Positions 34,654 to 45,928 of a stretch of DNA of 64,000 nt are shown here, in pieces. The number at the start of each line of letters is the position of its first letter. Positions within the stretch are counted from its first letter, which is position 1. A program made the position numbers and the translations under genes. This stretch comes from an uncultured Granulosicoccaceae bacterium (GTDB taxonomy: Bacteria > Pseudomonadota > Gammaproteobacteria > Granulosicoccales > Granulosicoccaceae): contig CALHOI010000045.1 in assembly GCA_938035525.1 (NCBI GenBank), forward strand, positions 26,131-90,130. The letters are read 5' to 3'. Below the pieces are notes generated by a model that worked only from the letters and a program-made list of their open reading frames with translations, was not told the origin of the DNA and did not search any database.

Positions 34654-34731
34654 CTGGAGAATTTATCCCTTCCAGCCCAGTATTCCTTATGTGGTTTGCT
34701 TAATCTAATTTTCTACTCTGTTTTTACGTGG

Positions 34732-36219
34732 CTAGTCTTCCCAGTAGACACCGGTCAAATCGTTTGCCTGAGTTGGTGAGTTTTCCCATAGCCCCTTAAG
34801 CTTGGCGCTGGCCACACCAGTTTTAGCTAACTGAAACAGGTAACCATTTACATAATCATCGCTAATGATGTTTTGTGCCTGCTGCAACATACTGGTGCGT
34901 TGCTCACTGTCAGTTTCTTCAGCAAAGCTTGCCAGCAAGGCTTGCAAATCAGCATTGTCATATTGAAAGTAATACTCTGGATTTGCATAAATGCCAATAT
35001 CCATGGGCTCTGTATGCGAAACAATTGTCAAGCCAAAATCCTTACCCTTAAACACCTGCTCCAACCATTGTGCCCATTCAAGATTACTGATTTCAACATC
35101 AATACCGACAGCGCGTAGCTGCGCCGCAATAATTTCGCCGCCTCGACGCGCGTAGGCCGGTGGTGGAAGCTTTAAAGTAGTGCTGAAGCCATCCTCAAGG
35201 CCTGCTTCTTTTAATAAGGCTTTTGATTTCTCAGGATCGTATTCAGACTTGGCCGTTAAATCGACATAAGCTGGGTTATGCGGTGCAAAGTGAGTACCGA
35301 TGGGTGTGCCATAACCGTACATAGCACCATCAATAATTGCGGTGCGATCAATAGCATGAGCTATAGCTTGTCGCACTTTAATATTATCCAGCGGCGGCTG
35401 TTTATGGTTGGTTGACAGTATGGTTTCGCCCTCGGTTGAACCCAGTACCACGGTGAAACGCGGATCAGCTTCGAACTGTGCCAAATTCTCTGGTGCTGGA
35501 AAAACCGGAAACGCATCAACATCACCGGCCATCATGGCTGCAAATGCCGCCGTGGGCTCACTGATGAATTTAAACGTTGCCGTGTCGAGCTTAACAGCCT
35601 CACCCCAGTAGTCCGGGTTTTTCTCAATGACGATTTGATCGCCTTGTACCCAATTTTTAAATTTAAACGGCCCAGTGCCAACCGGTGAAGTTGCCAACGT
35701 TTCTATAGCTTCAGCGGGGACAATAACCGCATCACCCCAGGCCAGGTTAAACAGTAAATTACCATCAGAAGCTTTTAGTGTAATAACAGCAGCGCCATTA
35801 ACATTCTCCACAGAATCAATGTTGGCAAACAACTGCTTTTGAGCATTGGTTGAATCTTCAGCCATGGCCCGATCAATTGAAAATTTAACGTCGTCAGCAT
35901 TGAACTCACTGCCATCATGGAACTTCACACCTTCTTGCAAGGCAAACGTGTAAGTCAGTCCATCGTCGCTGATTTCCCAGGATTTAGCCAAGGCCGGTAG
36001 TACAGCACCATCGGAACCAAAACGCGTGAGACCTTCAAAAATATTGGCATACACAACTTCATCGATTGCCGCCGCCGCACCACCGGTTGGATCTAAATTA
36101 GGTGGCTCTAATTGCATACCAATCGTGACATCGGTTTTAGCCGCCTGCGCAGAACCGATAACCAACATTGTCAGCATGCCTGCCCGAAAAAGTGCACGGG
36201 ATAATTTAATTGTTTTCAC
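34732..36219 (-). CDS. periplasmic substrate-binding protein, peptide/nickel ABC family (SBP family 5)
   Basis: A 495-residue periplasmic binding protein. A basic n-region and hydrophobic core end at GSAQA-AK (signal peptidase I site near residue 27). The mature start DVTIGMQLEPPNLDPTGG is the usual DppA/OppA signature, and the segments KFHDGSEFNADDVKFSIDRA and NNIKVRQAIAHAIDR-type (DNIKVRQAIAHAIDRTA) are also family hallmarks. The ligand is unknown, but the linked M20 and P1 hydrolases suggest an amide- or peptide-like molecule. It lies ten bases downstream of the M20 gene. Confidence 0.92.
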   Translation of the reverse strand: MKTIKLSRALFRAGMLTMLVIGSAQAAKTDVTIGMQLEPPNLDPTGGAAAAIDEVVYANIFEGLTRFGSDGAVLPALAKSWEISDDGLTYTFALQEGVKFHDGSEFNADDVKFSIDRAMAEDSTNAQKQLFANIDSVENVNGAAVITLKASDGNLLFNLAWGDAVIVPAEAIETLATSPVGTGPFKFKNWVQGDQIVIEKNPDYWGEAVKLDTATFKFISEPTAAFAAMMAGDVDAFPVFPAPENLAQFEADPRFTVVLGSTEGETILSTNHKQPPLDNIKVRQAIAHAIDRTAIIDGAMYGYGTPIGTHFAPHNPAYVDLTAKSEYDPEKSKALLKEAGLEDGFSTTLKLPPPAYARRGGEIIAAQLRAVGIDVEISNLEWAQWLEQVFKGKDFGLTIVSHTEPMDIGIYANPEYYFQYDNADLQALLASFAEETDSEQRTSMLQQAQNIISDDYVNGYLFQLAKTGVASAKLKGLWENSPTQANDLTGVYWED

Positions 36220-36229
36220 GTTGTACTCC

Positions 36230-37567
36230 CTATAAGTTTGTTTCTACATCCAGCAAAGTCACAAGCGCTGTTGCCATGACTTTTGCCGAGTCAATCATGT
36301 CTTGCACACCAACATACTCGTCTGGTTGATGCGCTAAATCCAAAATACCAGGCCCGTAGGCAATACAGTTTTTTAACCGGCCAATGCGATCAATGTGTTT
36401 TTGATCGTAGGTGCCCGGCGACACCACATAATCGGGTGTACAGCCCACTTCGCTCTCTATTGCAGAGGCCACCGCTTTGACTACCGGAGATTCACGGTCA
36501 GTCATGGACGGCAAAACCGAGAAGAGCTCTTTTAGCTCATAACGGAAGGTTTCTCTGCCCTCACCGGCGGCTTCAAGTACATCATGCAACTCTGCGCGAA
36601 CATCTTCAAGGCTTTCCTCCATTAAAAACCGCCTGTCCAACACCATTCTACAACGGTGTGGTACTAAAGCCGATGGCAAACCTGTGTATCCCTGCTCAGG
36701 TTCACTTTGCCCACCATGAATAGAGTTAATGTTTAACGTTGATTGGCGAGCACCATCGGGCACCACCGGCATGGCTGTTTGTTTTTTAGCCAACGCCGGG
36801 TACAGGTTTTCTTCAATAGAGGCAACCACAGCTCCCATGTGCCGGACAGCACAGTCGCCAAGGAACGGCATGGAGCCATGAGCAATGTGACCAAAAGTCT
36901 CAACCTGGGTCCACAGCACACCCCTGTGTCCCAGACAAATACGATCTTTGTTAAGCGGTTCGGGAATAATGACATGCTGAACACGATCGGGATTAAACCA
37001 ACCCTTTTGCGCTAAATAGGCGACGCCGCCAAAGCCACCGGACTCCTCATCGCAAGTGCCAGAAATCTCAACAGCTCCTGCGTAGTCGGGAAAGATGTCA
37101 ACAAACGCTTCGGCAGCAATAATAGATGCAGCCAGCCCACCTTTCATATCGCATGCACCGCGACCAAATACTTTGTCGTCTTTTAAGACACCTGCAAAAG
37201 GATCAACTGTCCAGCCATCGCCAGTGTCAACAACATCGGTGTGAGAATTGAAATGCACACACTCCCCCGAATGCTTACCTTCGTGCCGCGCAATGATATT
37301 CCAGCGCGGATAACGATCGCTGTCACCCAATGCGCCATCAGCACGAACGCGTTCAATACTAAAACCGCGTTTGCGCAAACGTGCATCCAATAATTCACAC
37401 ACAGCAAGATAACCATCACCCGGTGGGTTGATTGTGGGCAATTGAATCAGTGACTGAGTCAGCTCAATGAGATCGTCTCTCGACTGCTCGATAGATTCTC
37501 TTAGTTTGATTAGCCGATTTTCAACGGTGCTCACGGTATACTCAGGGTCAGCCAGATAACCCCACAT
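36230..37567 (-). CDS. M20 metallopeptidase, ArgE/DapE-family deacylase
   Basis: About 445 residues from ATG 37567; TTG 37597 and GTG 37534 are alternatives and the GTG gives the more usual N-terminus. Zinc-site motifs are FNSHTDVVDTGDGW (His, catalytic Asp), GRGACDMKGGLAA (bridging Asp) and GTCDEESGGFGG (catalytic Glu pair), with a C-terminal VSPGTYDQKH metal segment. The family removes acyl or amino-acid groups from amide-bonded substrates. It is the first gene of the eight-gene operon. It is head-to-head with the histidine phosphatase gene, whose start lies within nine bases. Confidence 0.88.
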   Translation of the reverse strand: MWGYLADPEYTVSTVENRLIKLRESIEQSRDDLIELTQSLIQLPTINPPGDGYLAVCELLDARLRKRGFSIERVRADGALGDSDRYPRWNIIARHEGKHSGECVHFNSHTDVVDTGDGWTVDPFAGVLKDDKVFGRGACDMKGGLAASIIAAEAFVDIFPDYAGAVEISGTCDEESGGFGGVAYLAQKGWFNPDRVQHVIIPEPLNKDRICLGHRGVLWTQVETFGHIAHGSMPFLGDCAVRHMGAVVASIEENLYPALAKKQTAMPVVPDGARQSTLNINSIHGGQSEPEQGYTGLPSALVPHRCRMVLDRRFLMEESLEDVRAELHDVLEAAGEGRETFRYELKELFSVLPSMTDRESPVVKAVASAIESEVGCTPDYVVSPGTYDQKHIDRIGRLKNCIAYGPGILDLAHQPDEYVGVQDMIDSAKVMATALVTLLDVETNL

Positions 37568-37575
37568 TAACACCA

Positions 37576-38241
37576 ATGGATGAGAAAATTCTCGCAAGAC
37601 TGCCCCACGACGAGGACGCCACTCGATTCTGGTGGGTCAGGCATGCGCCAGTGCCCGAACATGGTGATGTCATGTATGGCAGTTTTGACCTGGATTGCGA
37701 TTGCAGCGACGAAGCCGTATTTCAGGGCGTGGCAGCCAGATTACCCAACAATGCCAAGTGGTTTTACAGCCCGCTAAAACGTACCAGGCAAACCGCCGAT
37801 GCCCTACTTGCCGCAGGCGCGAACTCGCAAAGTCTGACGCTTGATGAGCGTTTAATTGAAATGGACTTCGGCGACTATAACGGGCGCAATTTACAAGAGC
37901 TGATCACCGAGCGAATCAACAATAACCAAGATAGCTACGTAGGATTTTTCCCTGCGTCCCCGTTTGAGACCACACCCAATGGTGAAAGCTTATCGGATGT
38001 AGCCAAACGCATTGCCGCCTTCACCGAAGACATGCACAACAAACACACCGGCGAAGATATCGTTGTGATTGCGCACCGCGGTGTGATACTGGCCGCGCTG
38101 CATAATGTGTTGCAGCTCCCACTGCAAACCAGTGTGTCGTTTCGTATAGACAATGTCTCGTTGAGTCGAATCTGGCAATACCCCAACATCCCTGCCGATG
38201 GGCCGCAGTATAAGTTGGGGGAAGTTGGCTGGTTGCCTTAA
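37576..38241 (+). CDS. histidine phosphatase superfamily protein
   Basis: A 221-residue phosphoglycerate-mutase-like phosphatase. It has WWVRHAPVPEHG (the catalytic RHA, about residues 22-24), FYSPLKRTRQTADALL, ERLIEMDFGDYNGRNLQEL, and VVIAHRGVILAAL with the second catalytic His. It is similar to cobC-type alpha-ribazole phosphatases and other small histidine phosphatases, but no cobalamin genes are near, so the substrate is unknown. A 13-bp stem-loop follows the stop codon. It is divergent from the M20-led operon. Confidence 0.85.
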   Translation: MDEKILARLPHDEDATRFWWVRHAPVPEHGDVMYGSFDLDCDCSDEAVFQGVAARLPNNAKWFYSPLKRTRQTADALLAAGANSQSLTLDERLIEMDFGDYNGRNLQELITERINNNQDSYVGFFPASPFETTPNGESLSDVAKRIAAFTEDMHNKHTGEDIVVIAHRGVILAALHNVLQLPLQTSVSFRIDNVSLSRIWQYPNIPADGPQYKLGEVGWLP

Positions 38242-38269
38242 GGCGGGGTAACATCTTTAGATGACTTGC

Positions 38270-38305
38270 GATTAAGTCCGCACACTAAATGCGGACTTAA
38301 TCTTT
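38270..38305. terminator. probable bidirectional terminator stem-loop
   Basis: A perfect 13-bp stem (38270-38282 with 38290-38302, arm GATTAAGTCCGCA) with a seven-base loop, followed by TTT on the plus strand. It lies between the convergent histidine phosphatase and fibronectin-like genes. The weak T-run makes efficiency uncertain. Confidence 0.6.
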
Positions 38306-38371
38306 AAAACAATCTGCGCTTTGAAAGAAACTGTTCTTTGAAACAAACTGTCCCTGGAAAATAAACCACGT

Positions 38372-39370
38372 TCAGAGTTGATCAACCTCTACTGTACTTG
38401 TCATGGTAGATCCATCATCATTTATTATCTGAATGGGACCGTAACTACCCATGTCATCAAATGCCACAATGTAATACCTGCCTGTCAGCGGCGGCTCAAA
38501 TGAAGTGACGTCACGCACCGTGGCAAGGTACTCAAACTGATCGATGTGTATGTTGTAACCAGTGGCGCCTTCAACAGCATCCCAGGTAATTAGCTCACCG
38601 TCGTATGCAACGCCCATCACCAATGACAAGCCAGTTTGGGGTGGCTCTGACTCTTCACCCAACGACTCAACGGTGACAGAGTTTGTAACGATGGTCGTGG
38701 AACCTTCCACTATTTGAAAAGGACTGAAGTTTCCGGCGTCATCATACGAAACAATATTGTATGTGCCTGTCATTTCCGGCACATAGGAGGTGACATTGCC
38801 AACGGTGACCAAATACTGCCAGCCGCCGGTACCATCGGGAAAGAAGTAATGCACGTTGTAGCCAGTGGCACCCTGCATGGCATCCCAGGTAATGGTTGTA
38901 CCATCGTAGGCAGCCCCTGTTACCAACTCAAGCTCACCGTCTACCGGGTCTGTTGTTTCATCTGTTTGCTCATCTGTTTGCTCATCTGTTTGCTCATCTG
39001 GCAAATCGTTTGGATCCGCAGGCTCTGCGGGCTCACCAACCGTTGCAATGACAACCGAGTTGGTAGCAGGAACCACATCGTCGGTGATAACTTGAATGGG
39101 ACTGTATTGCCCCTGATCATTGTACGCAACAACATAGTATGTCCCTGATAGTTCAGGTGTATACGACGTGGTATTGCCTACCGTTGTAAAATAATCAAAA
39201 TCAAGGTGTATGTTGTAACCCGTAGCGCCTTCAACTTCGTTCCATGTTAATTGTTGACCATCGTAGGATGCGCCAGACACCTGAGGTAACGATTGAGCAC
39301 TTACCGAAGATGTGAAAGCTATACCAGCAATCAGCATCAACAAAACCATTCTGAACTTCGATACAACCAT
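38372..39370 (-). CDS. secreted protein of three fibronectin-like repeats
   Basis: A 332-residue protein with a signal peptide (cleavage near VSAQS). Three homologous domains of about 65 residues lie near residues 30-100, 147-220 and 250-325, each with the pattern YDGxxxTWxxxxGATGYNxH, then TSxxPxxxGxYxxxxxDxxGxxxPxQ. This fold pattern is fibronectin type III-like. A (DEQT)3-DETT linker encoded by 12-bp tandem repeats separates domains 1 and 2. A strong AAGGAG ribosome-binding site lies eight bases before ATG. No anchor is seen, so it is probably released or periplasmic. Function unknown. Confidence 0.75.
   Translation of the reverse strand: MVVSKFRMVLLMLIAGIAFTSSVSAQSLPQVSGASYDGQQLTWNEVEGATGYNIHLDFDYFTTVGNTTSYTPELSGTYYVVAYNDQGQYSPIQVITDDVVPATNSVVIATVGEPAEPADPNDLPDEQTDEQTDEQTDETTDPVDGELELVTGAAYDGTTITWDAMQGATGYNVHYFFPDGTGGWQYLVTVGNVTSYVPEMTGTYNIVSYDDAGNFSPFQIVEGSTTIVTNSVTVESLGEESEPPQTGLSLVMGVAYDGELITWDAVEGATGYNIHIDQFEYLATVRDVTSFEPPLTGRYYIVAFDDMGSYGPIQIINDDGSTMTSTVEVDQL
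38958..39005 (-). repeat. 12-bp in-frame tandem repeats encoding DEQT
   Basis: Three exact copies of TCATCTGTTTGC (38958-38969, 38970-38981, 38982-38993) are followed by a partial copy. Read on the minus strand they encode acidic DEQT units of a linker between fibronectin-like domains. Loss or gain of one unit keeps the frame, so linker length may vary between strains. Confidence 0.9.
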
Positions 39371-39711
39371 AAACTTTTCTCCTTTTTATAAGTATCTTTA
39401 TCGACAAACTTCAATGAGTGAAACTCACCGCGTTAAAGCGGCGTGAAAAATAATACGCTCATTGGAAAATGGAACAAGCAAACCGGATGGTTTTACGTTA
39501 CGACACGGTATCAATGCCATAAACGAATGAGACAACAATGGCATTTTCACCGCTAATTTCAGCGGTATACAGGCGTTATGCTAATGTTGATTTATACCAA
39601 TTGGGAATACTACAGTGAGGAAAGAAGATGCAGCCCGGGCTTGCCGGGCTGCATCGTTAATGAAGCGAGGGTTAGGTAGTGCTCTTTGTTACTTTGAATT
39701 TTTTGCTCTAA
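39371..39711. other. intergenic region upstream of the fibronectin-like gene
   Basis: The 341 bases between fadA and the fibronectin-like gene hold a strong ribosome-binding site (AAGGAG at its left end) and a GC-rich stem-loop (39627-39655). The AT-rich middle part could carry the promoter of the fibronectin-like gene. No open reading frame with a credible start was seen. Confidence 0.5.
39627..39655 (-). terminator. probable fadBA terminator
   Basis: A perfect 12-bp stem (39627-39638 with 39644-39655, arm GATGCAGCCCGG) with a five-base loop. On the minus strand it is followed by CTTCTTTCCTC, a pyrimidine-rich but imperfect T-run. It lies about 57 bases beyond the fadA stop codon. Confidence 0.6.
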
Positions 39712-43067
<3,356 letters not shown>

Positions 43068-43370
43068 AGGGCGGGACTCCAAAAAAGGTTTTAACGGGCA
43101 ATCACACGAACGTGATTGACTCATAGACAAAGGTATAGCCCAAGTTTATCAAATTGGCGCCGTTACCTGTTTGTCACCCCAGAATCGGGATTCTGAGCGC
43201 GGAAAGCTCAAATTTTACTTGTGTGAGAATTTGAACAACGATAGCCTAAACAGAAGGCAAGACTAATGCCGTATAAATGCGGCAACGGACAGTCATTATT
43301 GGCACATCTCAGCCGTCATTGCCCTCAATTTTGCATGGCTCAACTGCTGGCATGGATAAGGAACCACCTC
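43068..43370. other. divergent intergenic region between fadB and the YdgA-like gene
   Basis: About 300 bases that should hold the promoters of both genes. Visible inverted repeats are CAGAATC-GG-GATTCTG (43180-43195, perfect) and TCAAATT/AATTTGA (43208-43214 with 43228-43234). Either could be a regulator site or a hairpin. No FadR/PsrA operator could be identified with confidence. No gene is seen here other than an in-frame upstream extension of the YdgA-like frame that lacks a ribosome-binding site. Confidence 0.45.
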
Positions 43371-44726
43371 ATGAAAAAACTACTTTTGGCTTTACCACTT
43401 TTCGCAGGTGCAGCCTGGGCGGGAACAACCGCTTACAGCGGCGCACAAACTGAGCCTGCCTACAAGCTTCTTTTGGAGCAAATGGACAGCGAATTGTTTT
43501 CGGTAACCCCGAAAGACTTTGACGGTGGTTTCATGAACAGCGAGGCAGTGACTGAGGTACGCTCAAAAGAGGAGCCAACTGCAGAACCGCTTTTTCTGTT
43601 AAATCATAAAATAAATCATTCACCCGTTAGCATGATTCCGGAAACTGCGCGATTTGGCGCGGCTAATATTATCACCACCCTCGACATTGATTCAGTCAAA
43701 GACGAAGAATTAAAACAAATATTGCAAGCATTTGATACCGGTGAACCGTTTGTGGTTAACACGGATATTTCAATAGACGGCGATTCCAACAGCAAAATCA
43801 CGTTTAACGCAATTGACCACGCCCACCCGGACGGCAACATAAAAGCAGATAAATCGGTTTACGAAATTAACACCACAATGGATGGGCACATAACAGGCAA
43901 TGGCAACCTGAACAACATCCAATTACTGAACAATAAAAATGGCGGTGAAGTATCGCTAAAAGGCGCGTCCTTAAACTTTGATATCAACCGGATTGATGCA
44001 GGCACAACCATGCAAAGCCTGTTTGGTGACGCCAAGATCGAATTCAACATGGATGAAATGAATATCGTGGAACGAGGCCGACCACTTGCCAACCTGACTG
44101 GTGCTCGTTTGGAAATGGTCCAGCAATTAACCGATGCTGACCCGGAATTTAAATTTGGCATTGGTGCAAAGAAGGTTGAATCGGCAGAATTGCCTTTACA
44201 GTCGTTTGACTTTAGTACCGCGCTAAGCGGTTTTTCAGTTGAGAAAATAAGAAGCCATACGGCCTTTTTAGTGCGCCTGCAAGAAGCGGCCGACCCAACC
44301 CAAATTTTGATGAGCCCCGAAGGTATCGATATGCTTCGATCTACTTTTTCACCGGGCACCAAGCTGGCCATGGATGTAAAAGCAGACTCTACCGAGGGCA
44401 ACACCGACGGTAAAGTCAACATCTGGTTTACCGGCAACGGCACAGCCGATGGCTACACCGGCATGAAAACCGTTGGCGACTTAGCCAAAGCCATTGCCGG
44501 CACGGCAAATATCGAAATGGACCGTTCACTGCTGGCTTTAAGCCCGATGGGCGATATGCTCGATGACCCCATTACCCAAGCCTATTTAACCATCACCGAC
44601 GATTCAGTCATTCTGAATGCCGATTTGGACAAGCTCATACTGAAACTCAATGACCAAATGCTGCCGCTGGAATTAATGGGTGGAGAAATGCTGCAAATGC
44701 CGCTGGAGTTTTTGACGCAAATGTAG
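43371..44726 (+). CDS. YdgA-family (DUF945) protein
   Basis: About 451 residues from ATG 43371, eight bases after AAGGA. The N-terminus MKKLLLALPLFAGAAWAGTTAYSG is a signal/anchor helix followed directly by the YdgA-type pattern of an N-terminal segment and long beta-strands. Asp/Asn-rich amphipathic strands dominate the rest (for example INTTMDGHITGNGNL). The family is periplasmic and inner-membrane-associated with unknown function. An in-frame start at 43266 has no ribosome-binding site and would put 35 odd residues ahead of the signal. It is divergent from fadB. Confidence 0.8.
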   Translation: MKKLLLALPLFAGAAWAGTTAYSGAQTEPAYKLLLEQMDSELFSVTPKDFDGGFMNSEAVTEVRSKEEPTAEPLFLLNHKINHSPVSMIPETARFGAANIITTLDIDSVKDEELKQILQAFDTGEPFVVNTDISIDGDSNSKITFNAIDHAHPDGNIKADKSVYEINTTMDGHITGNGNLNNIQLLNNKNGGEVSLKGASLNFDINRIDAGTTMQSLFGDAKIEFNMDEMNIVERGRPLANLTGARLEMVQQLTDADPEFKFGIGAKKVESAELPLQSFDFSTALSGFSVEKIRSHTAFLVRLQEAADPTQILMSPEGIDMLRSTFSPGTKLAMDVKADSTEGNTDGKVNIWFTGNGTADGYTGMKTVGDLAKAIAGTANIEMDRSLLALSPMGDMLDDPITQAYLTITDDSVILNADLDKLILKLNDQMLPLELMGGEMLQMPLEFLTQM

Positions 44727-44795
44727 TGGTTGCGAAAACTGTTCTTGGCTACTGAGAGCCCAACTACTACATAAAGCGTATTGTTTGAACGCGAC

Positions 44796-44816
44796 CAGTG
44801 CGAAGGACTCGCACTG
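44796..44816 (+). terminator. possible terminator stem-loop after the YdgA-like gene
   Basis: An 8-bp perfect stem (CAGTGCGA/TCGCACTG) with a five-base loop lies 70 bases after the stop codon. There is no T-run, so it may instead act as an mRNA-end stabiliser. Confidence 0.3.
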
Positions 44817-44915
44817 TTAGTGTCATGCTTGCGATTGACCTTCCCCGTTAAGTGGGTAGAGCCGAGCCGTAGAGCCGAATAAGCAACCGGCGATACAATC
44901 ACAAAAAAGAAAAAA

Positions 44916-44991
44916 TGGAGCTGGCGATAGGAGTCGAACCTACGACCTGCTGATTACAAGTCAGCTGCTCTACCAACTGAGCTACGCCAGC
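44916..44991 (-). tRNA. tRNA-Thr (anticodon TGT)
   Basis: A 76-base cloverleaf read on the minus strand. The acceptor stem is GCTGGCG/CGCCAGC with encoded CCA. The D arm contains GCTCAGTTGGTAGAGC, and the anticodon stem GCTGA/TCAGC closes a seven-base loop C-T-TGT-A-A, giving anticodon TGT for Thr. The T arm contains GGTTCGA. A T-rich run follows directly on the minus strand (TTTTTTCTTTTTT), serving as terminator. Confidence 0.97.
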
Positions 44992-45004
44992 ACACAAGAC
45001 ACGT

Positions 45005-45033
45005 ATTCTAGGCATAAACAATGGCAAGTGCAA
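45005..45033 (-). promoter_or_regulatory. promoter of tRNA-Thr
   Basis: On the minus strand a -35-like box TTGCAC (45028-45033) and a -10 box TAGAAT (45005-45010) are spaced by 17 bases. The implied start is a few bases before the tRNA 5' end at 44991. The -10 matches five of six consensus bases. Confidence 0.6.
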
Positions 45034-45100
45034 TGCCACATTCAACCTTGTTGCGCATCATCTTTGTGAATTGTATTGCGGCAAAGCAAATATTGGCCAC

Positions 45101-45928
45101 TTAAGCCGGCCGAACCGAGACTTCCCCGCTAAAAACCGCGCGCCTGGCGCCATCGGCCTCCACCAGCAGAGCCCCTTGCGCGTCAACGCCGACTGCCAGC
45201 GCTTCTTCCGCGTTGTCTCCACTTAACACCCGGACCTGCTTGCCTTTGAGGTAATCAAACCGGTCCCAGGTGTCGGCGAACGCAGCCCAGCCTCGCTGAT
45301 TAAACACGGCATAGCTCGACAACAATCGAGAGCACACATCGGCTATTAGCTCCGCCCGGGCAGGCGGCGAGCTATTCAGGCTGGGCAAACTGACGGCTTG
45401 GTAGTCGCTGGTTTCGATTTGCGCGGGTATTTTGTAATTAATGCCAACGCCCACATTAATCTGTGTCACACCTTGCGGACTGGAGATAAGCTCGGTTAAT
45501 AACCCAGCCAGCTTTTGACCGTGCACCAACACATCATTCGGCCACTTCAGCTTAACCGGCACCTGTCCAAGCGTCGTCAGGCTTTGCGCCACACAAATAC
45601 CCGTGACCAAACTCAAACCCAGCAATTGTGCCGGTGGCCGTTGCATTGGCAACAACAAAGAAAAAGTCACGTTGCCGCGCTCCGTGACCCAGGTTTTGCC
45701 ACGCCGACCATGACCGCTGGTTTGCCAATCGGTTGCGCACAGCTGAGGCGCACCGGCTAATAAATCATCAGCACTGGCAGCCGCCATTTTCTGTTGCGCT
45801 ATTTCAGACAGGTACTCGCTGGTTGAAGGCAAGCTGTCAAAGACGTCAACGTGAACGCCCGATACATTTTGCTGAGCCAGCGCTTGTTGAATCGATTGCG
45901 CCGCTAAAACATCAATTATTTGCGTCAT
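45101..45928 (-). CDS. birA: biotin-[acetyl-CoA-carboxylase] ligase lacking the DNA-binding domain
   Basis: About 275 residues from ATG 45928, which overlaps the M61 peptidase stop codon (ATGA). The catalytic part is complete: the biotin/AMP loop SGHGRRGKTWVTERGN, KWPNDVLVHGQKLAGLL with the catalytic Lys, and GVGINYKI, followed by a C-terminal SH3-like domain. The N-terminus lacks the winged helix-turn-helix of E. coli BirA, so it should biotinylate the carboxylase carrier protein but not repress biotin genes directly. Confidence 0.88.
   Translation of the reverse strand: MTQIIDVLAAQSIQQALAQQNVSGVHVDVFDSLPSTSEYLSEIAQQKMAAASADDLLAGAPQLCATDWQTSGHGRRGKTWVTERGNVTFSLLLPMQRPPAQLLGLSLVTGICVAQSLTTLGQVPVKLKWPNDVLVHGQKLAGLLTELISSPQGVTQINVGVGINYKIPAQIETSDYQAVSLPSLNSSPPARAELIADVCSRLLSSYAVFNQRGWAAFADTWDRFDYLKGKQVRVLSGDNAEEALAVGVDAQGALLVEADGARRAVFSGEVSVRPA

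Noticed and set aside
43859..44443. Minus-strand open frame of 194 codons
   Set aside because: It is antisense to the YdgA-like gene and has no start signal or domain; treated as a shadow.
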